Under the pieces are notes generated by a model. It made no database searches. It saw only the letters and a list, made by a program, of their open reading frames with translations, and was not told the DNA's origin. Source: Phycisphaerae bacterium (GTDB lineage Bacteria > Planctomycetota > Phycisphaerae > Phycisphaerales > SM1A02). From it: a DNA stretch of 22,110 bases. A program made the position numbers and the translations under genes. Shown piece after piece: positions 9,240 through 15,136 of this stretch. Each line of letters opens with the position of its first letter. The stretch's first letter is position 1. The stretch covers positions 1-22,110 of the forward strand of contig JABJDN010000102.1 in the NCBI GenBank assembly GCA_018665385.1, written 5' to 3'.

Positions 9240-9689
9240 TTAATGTATCGCTTTTGTGACAACGATTGTGTCACCAATTGTAAAAGTGCCTTCAGTACGT
9301 ACTTTTGCTAAATACCCGCAACGGCCTACTATATCTTTTTTTAGTGTCACTCCAAGTGGATCTAAGACAAAGCAGGGTTTGCGCGCCTCAGTGAGCTCGA
9401 TGACAACGCCGCCGCTAAAATGCAAACAGTCTCCGTCTTCAAGTTCTTGAACTGCCAAACCCTCAACAGTAATGTTTTCGCCAATAGCCCCAGGAACAAG
9501 GTTGTACCCTTCGGTGTTCAGCTGTCTCATAATCTCAATATCAAACAAACTTACTGCTCTGTCAAGAGTCGCATGCTTGCTGTGTTCTCGACCATCGCCT
9601 TGAAGACCGATCGCGGTGGTTGCACAGGAAGGAAGCGGAAGTTTAGGAATTCCGCCAGTTGAAACATTGATTGATTGTACTAGTGCCAC
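9240..9689 (-). CDS. MOSC domain-containing protein
   Basis: A 149-aa stand-alone MOSC domain protein. The domain is named after molybdenum cofactor sulfurase C-termini and is thought to handle sulfur or bind the cofactor. Visible family features are SINVSTGGIPK at the N-terminus, GLQGDGREHSKH, DRAVSLFDIE, PGAIGENITVEGL, and the conserved cysteine in EARKPC (Cys106). The GTG at 9689 was chosen because the family usually begins just before the INxSxGG strand; an in-frame TTG at 9707 is the alternative. It leads a minus-strand unit with mobA 1 nt downstream. This placement, plus the nearby molybdopterin oxidoreductase, supports a role in cofactor maturation. Which substrate it acts on is not visible. 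Confidence 0.85.
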   Translation of the reverse strand: MALVQSINVSTGGIPKLPLPSCATTAIGLQGDGREHSKHATLDRAVSLFDIEIMRQLNTEGYNLVPGAIGENITVEGLAVQELEDGDCLHFSGGVVIELTEARKPCFVLDPLGVTLKKDIVGRCGYLAKVRTEGTFTIGDTIVVTKAIH

Positions 9690-9704
9690 AAAGTGGACTA
9701 TACT
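9675..9704 (+). promoter_or_regulatory. Candidate promoter of the 9714 exported-protein gene
   Basis: TTGTAC (9675-9680), an 18-bp spacer and TATACT (9699-9704) form a good sigma70-type promoter. The -10 ends 9 nt before the ATG at 9714, so the transcript would begin only a few bases before the start codon. The promoter overlaps the start of the divergent MOSC gene. Confidence 0.45.
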
Positions 9705-9713
9705 CAACTCAAC

Positions 9714-10247
9714 ATGCAGTATTACATGTACGCGCTTACTTTCATTTCTTTTTTATTCATTGTGCAGCCAGCTCCCTTGGATTTGATACCTGTGGACGCT
9801 GGTATTGAAGATGTAGGCACGCTGAATGCTTCATTTAAAGCCCAATTACAAGACTTTCGGATCGATAATTCGTTTGAAAAAATATACAGAGTGGCGGGTG
9901 CAGATGGCGTCTACGTACGCAAATCAGGAGCATTGACGGCTGTTTTTAAAAATTCATCGTACATACAATCACTTGGTGGCGAAATCCCACTGATACCTGC
10001 TGGGACGGTCTACTGCATAGGGGAAATACCAACGAGTTTCATTGAGCAGTTAGTAGATTTGGAACAAGAGCAAGCTCCGCACCCTTCTAGGGTTGAGGCC
10101 CTATCTGTGGAATTTAAAACTGGGCGTCTTCCATTTCGGGAGCAAAGCGTGCAAACACCTAGAGAATTTGCATTTATCCATAATGAATCCTACAGAAGGA
10201 CTCGCTTGGCATCACTCGTACTTAAAGTCGTTTTATCTACACCTTAG
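9714..10247 (+). CDS. Hypothetical exported protein
   Basis: A 177-aa protein that I do not recognise. The N-terminus has a hydrophobic stretch (YALTFISFLFIV, about residues 6-17) followed by QPAPLDLIP, which looks like a signal peptide or single membrane anchor with a periplasmic body. The body is mixed alpha/beta in look, with one Cys in AGTVYCIGE and an Arg-rich end (SYRRTRLASLVLK). The ATG at 9714 was chosen over an upstream in-frame GTG at 9693 because it places the hydrophobic segment at the N-terminus and follows a good promoter; ATG 9726 is also possible. Its stop overlaps the stop of the opposing small gene by 4 nt. Function unknown. Confidence 0.68.
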   Translation: MQYYMYALTFISFLFIVQPAPLDLIPVDAGIEDVGTLNASFKAQLQDFRIDNSFEKIYRVAGADGVYVRKSGALTAVFKNSSYIQSLGGEIPLIPAGTVYCIGEIPTSFIEQLVDLEQEQAPHPSRVEALSVEFKTGRLPFREQSVQTPREFAFIHNESYRRTRLASLVLKVVLSTP

Positions 10248-10549
10248 GCAGCGGTTGGAAAATCCTCTTCACTTGATATAAGGCCCATTATAGAAGCAAA
10301 TTCATTGATTTTCATCATCGGCTCATCGGCGTGCAACATTGCATGATCGTACCGTGCATTTGTAGTTGAGCCAAGCCTGCGTTCTGCATTTGGTTGGAAA
10401 GGGAATACTGAGTATTGCGAGCAAAAAAGTGGATCTTCGTTTGGTGTATTTTTGTAGCTCATAGTCCTCCATTCATCGGGAGTATGGGGAACGATATAAA
10501 GGCAGTACAGAGGAATATTTGAGAAACGAAGTTGAAATAATCCGTACAT
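10244..10549 (-). CDS. Small hypothetical protein
   Basis: An unrecognised 101-aa protein. The ATG at 10549 is preceded by AGGA a few bases upstream. An inner ATG at 10462 has a stronger GGAGG 3 nt before it and would give a 72-aa product. The sequence is soluble in character, with PHTPDEWRTMSYKN near residue 20-33 and an acidic C-terminal end (ISSEEDFPTAA); no cysteine cluster, membrane segment or known motif is seen beyond two scattered Cys. Support for coding comes from the ribosome site, the lack of any rival gene in this stretch, and the exact 4-nt stop overlap with the plus-strand gene, a geometry also seen at 7938-7941. It could still be a chance frame. Confidence 0.5.
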   Translation of the reverse strand: MYGLFQLRFSNIPLYCLYIVPHTPDEWRTMSYKNTPNEDPLFCSQYSVFPFQPNAERRLGSTTNARYDHAMLHADEPMMKINEFASIMGLISSEEDFPTAA

Positions 10550-10559
10550 CTTTCCTAAT

Positions 10560-10590
10560 TTGACACAAGAGAAGTACTGTAAAATAGAGT
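10560..10590 (+). promoter_or_regulatory. Candidate promoter of mqnE
   Basis: A perfect -35 hexamer TTGACA (10560-10565) lies 30 bp before the ATG at 10596. The best-placed -10 is weak: TAGAGT at 10585-10590 with a 19-bp spacer, or TAAAAT at 10580-10585 with 14 bp. With the former the transcript would start at about the ATG. The element argues against the in-frame TTG at 10560 as the real start. Confidence 0.35.
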
Positions 10591-10595
10591 GTTCA

Positions 10596-11774
10596 ATGAC
10601 AACTCTAGAAACCACAATTCCAAGTTGCACCCCTATGAAGGACGAAACCCTTGCACCAATCTTTGAAAAAGTAGTTGCAGGAATTCCTTTGTCTCTCGAA
10701 GATGGTTTGCAATTGTACGTAACAAAAGACCTTTGGTCTGTATGCGCACTTGCTCATACAGTACGAACTTCGTTGCATGGAAACGATGCATTTTTTAATA
10801 TTAATAGGCATGTAAATTATTCAAACGTTTGCGCGCTTAGTTGTAAGTTTTGCGACTTCTATCGAAAGAAGGGCGACGAGGGAGCGTACGAACATTCAAT
10901 AGAAGATATTGAAAACGAAGCAAAAATGGCAATCGAATCTGGCGCAACAGAAATGCATATTGTTGGTGGGTTACATCCTTGGCTTCCATTTGAATATTAC
11001 ACGAAGATGCTTTCTACAATAAAAAAACTTGCGCCAATGATTCACATCAAAGCGTTCACTGCTGTAGAAGTAGTACATCTTGCTCGTATTTCTAAACGAG
11101 GTCGCGACGGAATTGCAGGAATTTCCTCAGTAATTAGCGAACTTGTAGAACACGGCTTGGGATCTCTTCCAGGCGGTGGTGCAGAGGTGTTCGATGAAAG
11201 AGTACACGACGAAGCGTACAAGGGGAAAATTAGTGGCGAACAATGGCTTGATGTACACAGAGTGGCGCACGAACTTGGTTTAAATTCAAATGCAACAATG
11301 TTGTACGGACATATAGAAACTCGCGCCGAACGTATTGCGCACATGATTACTATTCGTGAAGAACAAGATAAATGTTTAGCTTCCGAATCATCTGGAAAAT
11401 TCCAAGCGTTCATACCGCTTCCATTTATTCCGGGTGTAAGCGAACTCTCTCCGTTACCTGGGCCAAGCGGAATAGAAAACTTACGCACCATTGCGATTGC
11501 ACGATTGATGTTGCATAACATCCCTCACATTAAAGCGTTTTGGATTATGCAAACATTACACATGGCGCAGCACATGTTGCAATGCGGTGCTGACGATATT
11601 GATGGAACAGTCATGTGGTACGACATTACAAAAGTGGAGTCAAGCACGACGACGCAAGAACAATCAATTACAGATTTATGCAGGGCTATTCGCGACGCGG
11701 GGTTTACGCCTGTAGAAAGAGATACCCTCTACCGAACTGTTGAACGAGATGGCAAAGTATGGAGCGTCCGATAA
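10596..11774 (+). CDS. mqnE: Aminodeoxyfutalosine synthase (radical SAM)
   Basis: Radical SAM enzyme of the futalosine route to menaquinone; it joins the enolpyruvyl-benzoate precursor with the adenosyl radical to give aminofutalosine. The 392-aa product has the cluster motif CxxxCxxC at Cys79, Cys83 and Cys86 (CALSCKFCDF). It also has the MqnE-type segments IVGGLHPWLPFEYY, IHIKAFTAVEV and LPGGGAEVFDERV; the latter two separate it from its paralogue MqnC, which carries FSPPE-type sequence instead. ATG 10596 was chosen over TTG 10560 because a consensus -35 occupies the latter. No Shine-Dalgarno is visible. No other mqn gene lies in the window. It ends 2 nt from the stop of the opposing small gene. 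Confidence 0.92.
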   Translation: MTTLETTIPSCTPMKDETLAPIFEKVVAGIPLSLEDGLQLYVTKDLWSVCALAHTVRTSLHGNDAFFNINRHVNYSNVCALSCKFCDFYRKKGDEGAYEHSIEDIENEAKMAIESGATEMHIVGGLHPWLPFEYYTKMLSTIKKLAPMIHIKAFTAVEVVHLARISKRGRDGIAGISSVISELVEHGLGSLPGGGAEVFDERVHDEAYKGKISGEQWLDVHRVAHELGLNSNATMLYGHIETRAERIAHMITIREEQDKCLASESSGKFQAFIPLPFIPGVSELSPLPGPSGIENLRTIAIARLMLHNIPHIKAFWIMQTLHMAQHMLQCGADDIDGTVMWYDITKVESSTTTQEQSITDLCRAIRDAGFTPVERDTLYRTVERDGKVWSVR

Positions 11775-11776
11775 CC

Positions 11777-11968
11777 TTACGCAGCTTTTGCATACTGTTT
11801 AGTTGCTTCTCTTGCAATTACTCTGCCCGAAACTCTTTGCAAAAGCAAATCAGATGCCCAGCTAGCAAGCACCCTTCGATATTCTCTTTGCGAATAAGAA
11901 AGTGCTGCAGTCGCTATTTGCGATGAGGGAATACGTAATACAGAATGGCAGAGCTTTTCATGTTTCAT
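11777..11968 (-). CDS. Small basic hypothetical protein downstream of parB
   Basis: An unrecognised 63-aa basic protein. The ATG at 11968 has a strong GGGGGTGG-type ribosome site 3-4 nt upstream, which sets the start; the open frame extends further upstream to 12064 but would overlap parB. The sequence is helix-friendly, with many Arg and Ala residues (SQREYRRVLASWASDLLL and VIAREATKQYAKAA) and no membrane segment. It begins 52 nt after the parB stop on the same strand, so it is likely read from the parB transcript. A role linked to chromosome partitioning is only guilt by association. Confidence 0.5.
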   Translation of the reverse strand: MKHEKLCHSVLRIPSSQIATAALSYSQREYRRVLASWASDLLLQRVSGRVIAREATKQYAKAA

Positions 11969-12020
11969 GTTCCACCCCCTTCGGCATATTTCAACCCGAA
12001 GTGTTGCGATGAATATACTT

Positions 12021-13028
12021 TTATGACTTTGGTGTAAAACCAAACCTGTGAAGTATTCCTTCAAACTGCTCGTTCGAATAGAAGGAGATACTCATTTTAC
12101 CTGTGCCCTTCTTTTTACCTACGTGTATTGATACTTGGGTACCTAAATGTTCTTCAAGTTGCCCACTGAGGTTGTCCATGAACATTTCAAGTGGATCTTG
12201 CTCAGTTGCAACAGAATCTTTCACTGCACTACGAACTTTCACCTGGCGTTCGAGTTCTCGAACAGACCATTGCTCCTTAGCGCAACGCCTTGAAATAGCA
12301 TTACTTTTAGTAACATCAGGTATTCCTAGAATTACCTTCGCGTGGCCCATGCTCAACCTTCCATCGCGAACAGCGTCCTTTGCAAAATCGCCTAAGTCAT
12401 TTAATCGCAAGAAGTTAGCGACACTAGAGCGGTTGATTCCAAGTTGTTCTGCTATCTCTTTCTGCGTTGCATCAAAGTCCACAACAAGCCGATCAAAGGC
12501 TTCTGCCCTGTCGATTGGATTTAAATCTTCGCGTTGTAGGTTCTCAATGAGCGCCCACTCTGCAGAAGTTTTATCATCAATCTCTCGAACAATAGACGGT
12601 AGAGTTGCAATGCCCGCGAGCTGCGCTGCGCGCCATCTGCGTTCACCAGCAACTAACTCGTACTGGTCGGGTGTTGTTGTTCCACGTACAACAATTGGCT
12701 GCATCAGACCCGCGCGCTTGATGGAGTCGGCCAATGCAGTTAACGCGTCTTCGTCGAATACCTGCCTTGGCTGTCTTGGATTTGGAATGATTTGCGCAGG
12801 TGCTAAATAGAGCAAGCCATCTCCACCCGAAACACTCGTGCCGCTTACTGTACGCTTTGGGGCAGCCCCCTTCCCAGGCGTCTTCTTTACAGGCTCCGAA
12901 CTAGTAGGAATTGCTGGTAAACCCTCTGCTGTATTTCTATCTTCTGGTGGCGCCACCTCGACAGCCTTTTTCATAAGCCCGCCAAGCCCCTTGCCCAACC
13001 TTCGCTTCTTCTGTGGTGTTGCAGCCAT
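12021..13028 (-). CDS. parB: Chromosome partitioning protein ParB
   Basis: CTP-dependent DNA clamp that loads at parS and organises the origin region for segregation. The 335-aa protein has a basic N-terminal tail (KKRRLGKGLGGLMKK). Next come the ParB/Srx domain, with IIPNPRQPR and the CTP-binding GERRWRAA at 128-135, and ENLQREDLNPIDRAEAF. A helix-turn-helix (QKEIAEQLGINRSSVANFLRL) then precedes the C-terminal dimerisation part. ATG 13028 has GGAG about 8 nt upstream. Two parS sites lie directly upstream, one inside the predicted promoter and one in the leader, and a third parS-like sequence lies within the gene, so autoregulation is likely. parA, usually the upstream partner, is not in the window; an ABC ATPase gene is the upstream neighbour instead. 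Confidence 0.95.
   Translation of the reverse strand: MAATPQKKRRLGKGLGGLMKKAVEVAPPEDRNTAEGLPAIPTSSEPVKKTPGKGAAPKRTVSGTSVSGGDGLLYLAPAQIIPNPRQPRQVFDEDALTALADSIKRAGLMQPIVVRGTTTPDQYELVAGERRWRAAQLAGIATLPSIVREIDDKTSAEWALIENLQREDLNPIDRAEAFDRLVVDFDATQKEIAEQLGINRSSVANFLRLNDLGDFAKDAVRDGRLSMGHAKVILGIPDVTKSNAISRRCAKEQWSVRELERQVKVRSAVKDSVATEQDPLEMFMDNLSGQLEEHLGTQVSIHVGKKKGTGKMSISFYSNEQFEGILHRFGFTPKS
12678..12693. promoter_or_regulatory. parS-like site inside parB
   Basis: TGTTCCACGTACAACA matches the perfect parS at 13069 at 14 of 16 positions, differing at positions 11 and 12. It is in the coding sequence for VVRGTT in the ParB N-terminal domain, so protein constraint could explain part of the match. 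Random expectation for a site this close in a 22-kb window is well below one. Confidence 0.4.
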
Positions 13029-13068
13029 TGGTTACTCCTTCAACCGTTCAATTGCAGCGGTTAGCAAG

Positions 13069-13084
13069 TGTTCCACGTGGAACA
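13069..13084. promoter_or_regulatory. parS centromere site (perfect palindrome)
   Basis: TGTTCCACGTGGAACA is a perfect 16-bp palindrome, extended to 18 bp by flanking G and C (13068-13085). It matches the widely conserved bacterial parS consensus. It lies 40 bp upstream of the parB ATG, inside the predicted 5' leader. ParB should bind here, load CTP and slide. Confidence 0.95.
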
Positions 13085-13103
13085 CCCGTAGTCGCGTTTG
13101 CAT

Positions 13104-13132
13104 GTTATCCCATGTTCCACGTAGAACGTCAA
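13104..13132 (-). promoter_or_regulatory. parB promoter overlapping a parS site
   Basis: Read on the minus strand, TTGACG (13132-13127), a 17-bp spacer and GATAAC (13109-13104) form a good sigma70-type promoter, with a TG two bases before the -10 giving an extended -10. Transcription would begin near 13097, about 69 nt before the parB ATG. The second parS (13113-13128) fills the spacer and overlaps the -35, so ParB binding should block RNA polymerase. Confidence 0.6.
13113..13128. promoter_or_regulatory. Second parS site (two mismatches)
   Basis: TGTTCCACGTAGAACG matches 14 of 16 bases of the perfect site at 13069, with one half-site intact. The two sites are 44 bp apart centre to centre. 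It lies between the -35 and -10 of the predicted parB promoter. Confidence 0.82.
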
Positions 13133-13274
13133 TAGAGAATGCGTTCAAATACTCAAATTAGAACGTCCGATAACTATTACTTAGCGCAGGAGTGAATGTT
13201 CCGCTACGCCATTGGCTGGCACGTTAGCGTATATTAGCATTATTATAGAGGGTTATCGACGCATTTAGCAACAA
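13133..13274. other. Intergenic remainder between parB promoter and ABC gene
   Basis: About 140 bp without a recognisable gene, forming the rest of a 246-bp non-coding gap between parB and the ABC ATPase stop. It is AT-rich. A weak imperfect hairpin lies at 13202-13229 (5-bp CGCTA/TAGCG stem, inner GCCA/TGGC) without a following T-tract. No DnaA-box cluster and no parA remnant were seen. Confidence 0.5.
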
Positions 13275-14315
13275 TTATGTGGCAGGGAGGGGGACTACAT
13301 CATGCGGTGCTACATACAGGTGCATGGTGTCACCAACCTTATTGATATGGGTCGGATTCACTTCCATAACTCGCAGTACTTGTCCACCTGTAACCTCTAC
13401 TTGGTGCTGGGCAAGTTCGCCAAGATAAATTGTGCTGAGGCACGTACCTGAAAGTGCATTTGTAGATTTCGGAATTTCCGTTACAACAAGTGCTTCTGGC
13501 CTGATGGAACACACGACTTTCTTTTCTGTGCAAGTGGCATCTGCTGCTAGGAATCCAAATGCAGCCTGATAGCCAGATTTTACTGTTTCCGCAGGCACAA
13601 AATTTGTTTCACCTATAAATTCTGCCACGAATTGGGAGATTGGCTCTCTGTAAATTTCGGCAGGGGTGCCAACTTGTTGCACTTGGCCATCTTTCAAAAT
13701 GGCCATTCGATCTGCGATTGAAAGAGCTTCTTTTTGGTCGTGTGTCACATAAACTGTTGTTATACCGAGAGATGTGCAAATTCTCCGAATTTCACTTCTC
13801 ATTTCTAATCGTAATTTCGCATCTAAATTTGACAGTGGTTCGTCTAGAAGGAGAACTTCTGGCTCAACAACGATGGCTCTTGCAAGTGCTACTCTCTGCT
13901 GTTGACCGCCGGATAATTCATTTGGTTTTCGGTCTGCCAAGTGCTCCATATGCACCTTTGCAAGTGCTTCTAATGCCTTTTTACGCTGATTAACTGGGGT
14001 ATGTTTACGAATTTTAAGACCATACGCAACATTCTCAGCTACCGTCATATGTGGCCATAAGGCATAGGATTGGAATACCATCCCAGTATTGCGTTTGTTT
14101 GGGGGGGTGAGGGTGACGTCTTTGTCACCAAACATGACAACCCCAGCTGTTGGATCAATAAACCCTGCGAGCATTCTCAGTAGGGTTGTTTTACCGCAAC
14201 CAGAGGGTCCAAGCAAAAAGAATAACTCTCCAGCGTTAATATCAAGGTCAATACCATCAACCGCTGTTGTGTCCCCATATTTTTTAACGAGTTTTCTCAG
14301 ATGTATTGCAGTCAT
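13275..14315 (-). CDS. ABC transporter ATP-binding protein (PotA/FbpC/UgpC type)
   Basis: A 346-aa ATPase of the polyamine/iron/sugar importer class. It has an A-loop Tyr13, Walker A GPSGCGKTT at 36-44, the Q-loop segment MVFQSYALWPH, signature LSGGQQQR, Walker B EVLLLDEPLSNLD and H-loop VTHD. A C-terminal TOBE-like domain of about 110 residues (VCSIRPEALV then beta strands) follows. The start was set at ATG 14315, three bases into the family's usual N-terminus; a TTG at 14327 is in frame. No Shine-Dalgarno is clear. The importer's permease and binding protein are not in the window, so the substrate cannot be assigned and the gene is an orphan here, sitting between parB and a dciA-like gene. 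Confidence 0.9.
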   Translation of the reverse strand: MTAIHLRKLVKKYGDTTAVDGIDLDINAGELFFLLGPSGCGKTTLLRMLAGFIDPTAGVVMFGDKDVTLTPPNKRNTGMVFQSYALWPHMTVAENVAYGLKIRKHTPVNQRKKALEALAKVHMEHLADRKPNELSGGQQQRVALARAIVVEPEVLLLDEPLSNLDAKLRLEMRSEIRRICTSLGITTVYVTHDQKEALSIADRMAILKDGQVQQVGTPAEIYREPISQFVAEFIGETNFVPAETVKSGYQAAFGFLAADATCTEKKVVCSIRPEALVVTEIPKSTNALSGTCLSTIYLGELAQHQVEVTGGQVLRVMEVNPTHINKVGDTMHLYVAPHDVVPLPAT

Positions 14316-14375
14316 AAGTCGAAACAATAACAGCCAGAGACCTTTTTTGCAGGCACTAATACTTGTTACTTTTCA

Positions 14376-14405
14376 TTGGAATTTATTGTTAGGAAGATAT
14401 ACGAT
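14376..14405 (+). promoter_or_regulatory. Candidate promoter of the DUF721 gene
   Basis: TTGGAA (14376-14381), an 18-bp spacer and TACGAT (14400-14405) end 6 nt before the ATG at 14412, which predicts a leaderless transcript. AGGAAG at 14391-14396 lies about 15 nt before the ATG, too far for a usual ribosome site. Confidence 0.35.
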
Positions 14406-14411
14406 ACAAAA

Positions 14412-14750
14412 ATGGACGGCAGCACAGACAAAATAGAGCGACTTCAGGAGTGGCGAGCTCGACGAAAAAAAGAATTACGAGTTGATCAAGTAATGAACAC
14501 ATTTTGCCGTTCACTACGAAAAGCGAGTAAACAATTAATTCAGTTGCAAGACGCGTGGCTCGAACTTGTACCTAAACATATTAATCAAGTTTCAATGCCG
14601 ATCGCTCTTCAAAACGGAACGTTAGAAGTTGTTGTTGATGCGGCACCTACTGCGTACCAAGTAAACAGACTTATTCGCGGAACGCTTCTTCGAGAATTGC
14701 AAACACGATGCAGCGGAACTCTAGTAAAAATCAAGGTACGAGTGGAGTAA
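14412..14750 (+). CDS. dciA: DUF721 / DciA-like protein
   Basis: A 112-aa DUF721 domain protein. DciA-type members load the replicative helicase DnaB in bacteria that lack DnaC or DnaI. The N-terminal third is charged and helical (DKIERLQEWRARRKKELR). The DUF721 core contains QDAWLELVPKHINQVSMPIA, then GTLEVVVDAAPTAYQVNRLI and a final Leu/Val strand. ATG 14412 was preferred to the in-frame TTG at 14376, which overlaps the predicted -35. Its position close to parB, mnmE and yidC fits an origin-proximal location, where dciA genes often lie. The family call is by fold pattern rather than a strict motif, and helicase loading is assumed from relatives. Confidence 0.77.
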   Translation: MDGSTDKIERLQEWRARRKKELRVDQVMNTFCRSLRKASKQLIQLQDAWLELVPKHINQVSMPIALQNGTLEVVVDAAPTAYQVNRLIRGTLLRELQTRCSGTLVKIKVRVE

Positions 14751-14755
14751 AACTA

Positions 14756-15136
14756 CTACTGTAATAGTGAAGTAGGAAACCGTTGCACAACGCCTTCATT
14801 ATTTACGCAAGCGAGGGTGGTATTTGCAGTTGCGATAATAATGTTCTTGCGCCTCAACTCATACGAATGGCATAATCGAGCAGGGGTGCAAGAATCAATC
14901 TTCGTTGTAAGTGTCAACGCGTCATCGTACTTTGCAGAGTTTTTGTATTTTACTTGTAACTCTACAACTACAAAAAAGATTCCTGATTTTTCTATGTCGC
15001 CATAGAAGCCGCCTTGGTCACGCAATAGTTCAGTTCGACCAATTTCAAACCATATTGGGTATGTAGCATGGTGCGCGACGCCCATCGGGTCACACTCACT
15101 GTAACGAACTTGAAATGTTGTTGTTGATAGAGACAT
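14756..15136 (-). CDS. YbgC/4HBT-type acyl-CoA thioesterase
   Basis: A 126-aa single hot-dog domain protein of the 4-hydroxybenzoyl-CoA thioesterase class. VRYSECDPMGVAHHATYPIW carries the catalytic Asp16 in the family position, and FEIGRTELLRDQG follows as in YbgC. Such enzymes hydrolyse short or aromatic acyl-CoA esters in the cytosol. Its ATG overlaps the mnmE stop by 1 nt (TAATG), so it is the last gene of the yidC-mnmE unit. The acyl group is unknown. It ends 5 nt from the stop of the opposing DUF721 gene. Confidence 0.88.
   Translation of the reverse strand: MSLSTTTFQVRYSECDPMGVAHHATYPIWFEIGRTELLRDQGGFYGDIEKSGIFFVVVELQVKYKNSAKYDDALTLTTKIDSCTPARLCHSYELRRKNIIIATANTTLACVNNEGVVQRFPTSLLQ

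Noticed and set aside
448..11975. TGTTCCAC half-sites of parS at 448-455 and 11968-11975
   Set aside because: Only one half of the palindrome is present and the other halves do not match, so ParB nucleation is not expected.
12103..12810. A 235-codon open frame on the plus strand opposite parB
   Set aside because: It is antisense to a fully motif-bearing ParB, its product is low-complexity Ser/Arg-rich sequence, and it has no ribosome site; it is a shadow frame.
11765..13174. The 11-mer CGTCCGATAAC at 11765-11775 and 13164-13174
   Set aside because: The first copy spans the mqnE stop codon and the second is in a gap; flanks do not match and no other copy was seen, so chance is the simplest explanation.
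13202..13229. Imperfect hairpin downstream of the ABC ATPase gene as a terminator
   Set aside because: The outer stem is only 5 bp, the loop is asymmetric and no T-tract follows in the direction of transcription.
13029..13274. Replication origin in the parB upstream gap
   Set aside because: No cluster of DnaA-box-like 9-mers was seen and dnaA is not adjacent; parS sites alone do not mark oriC.
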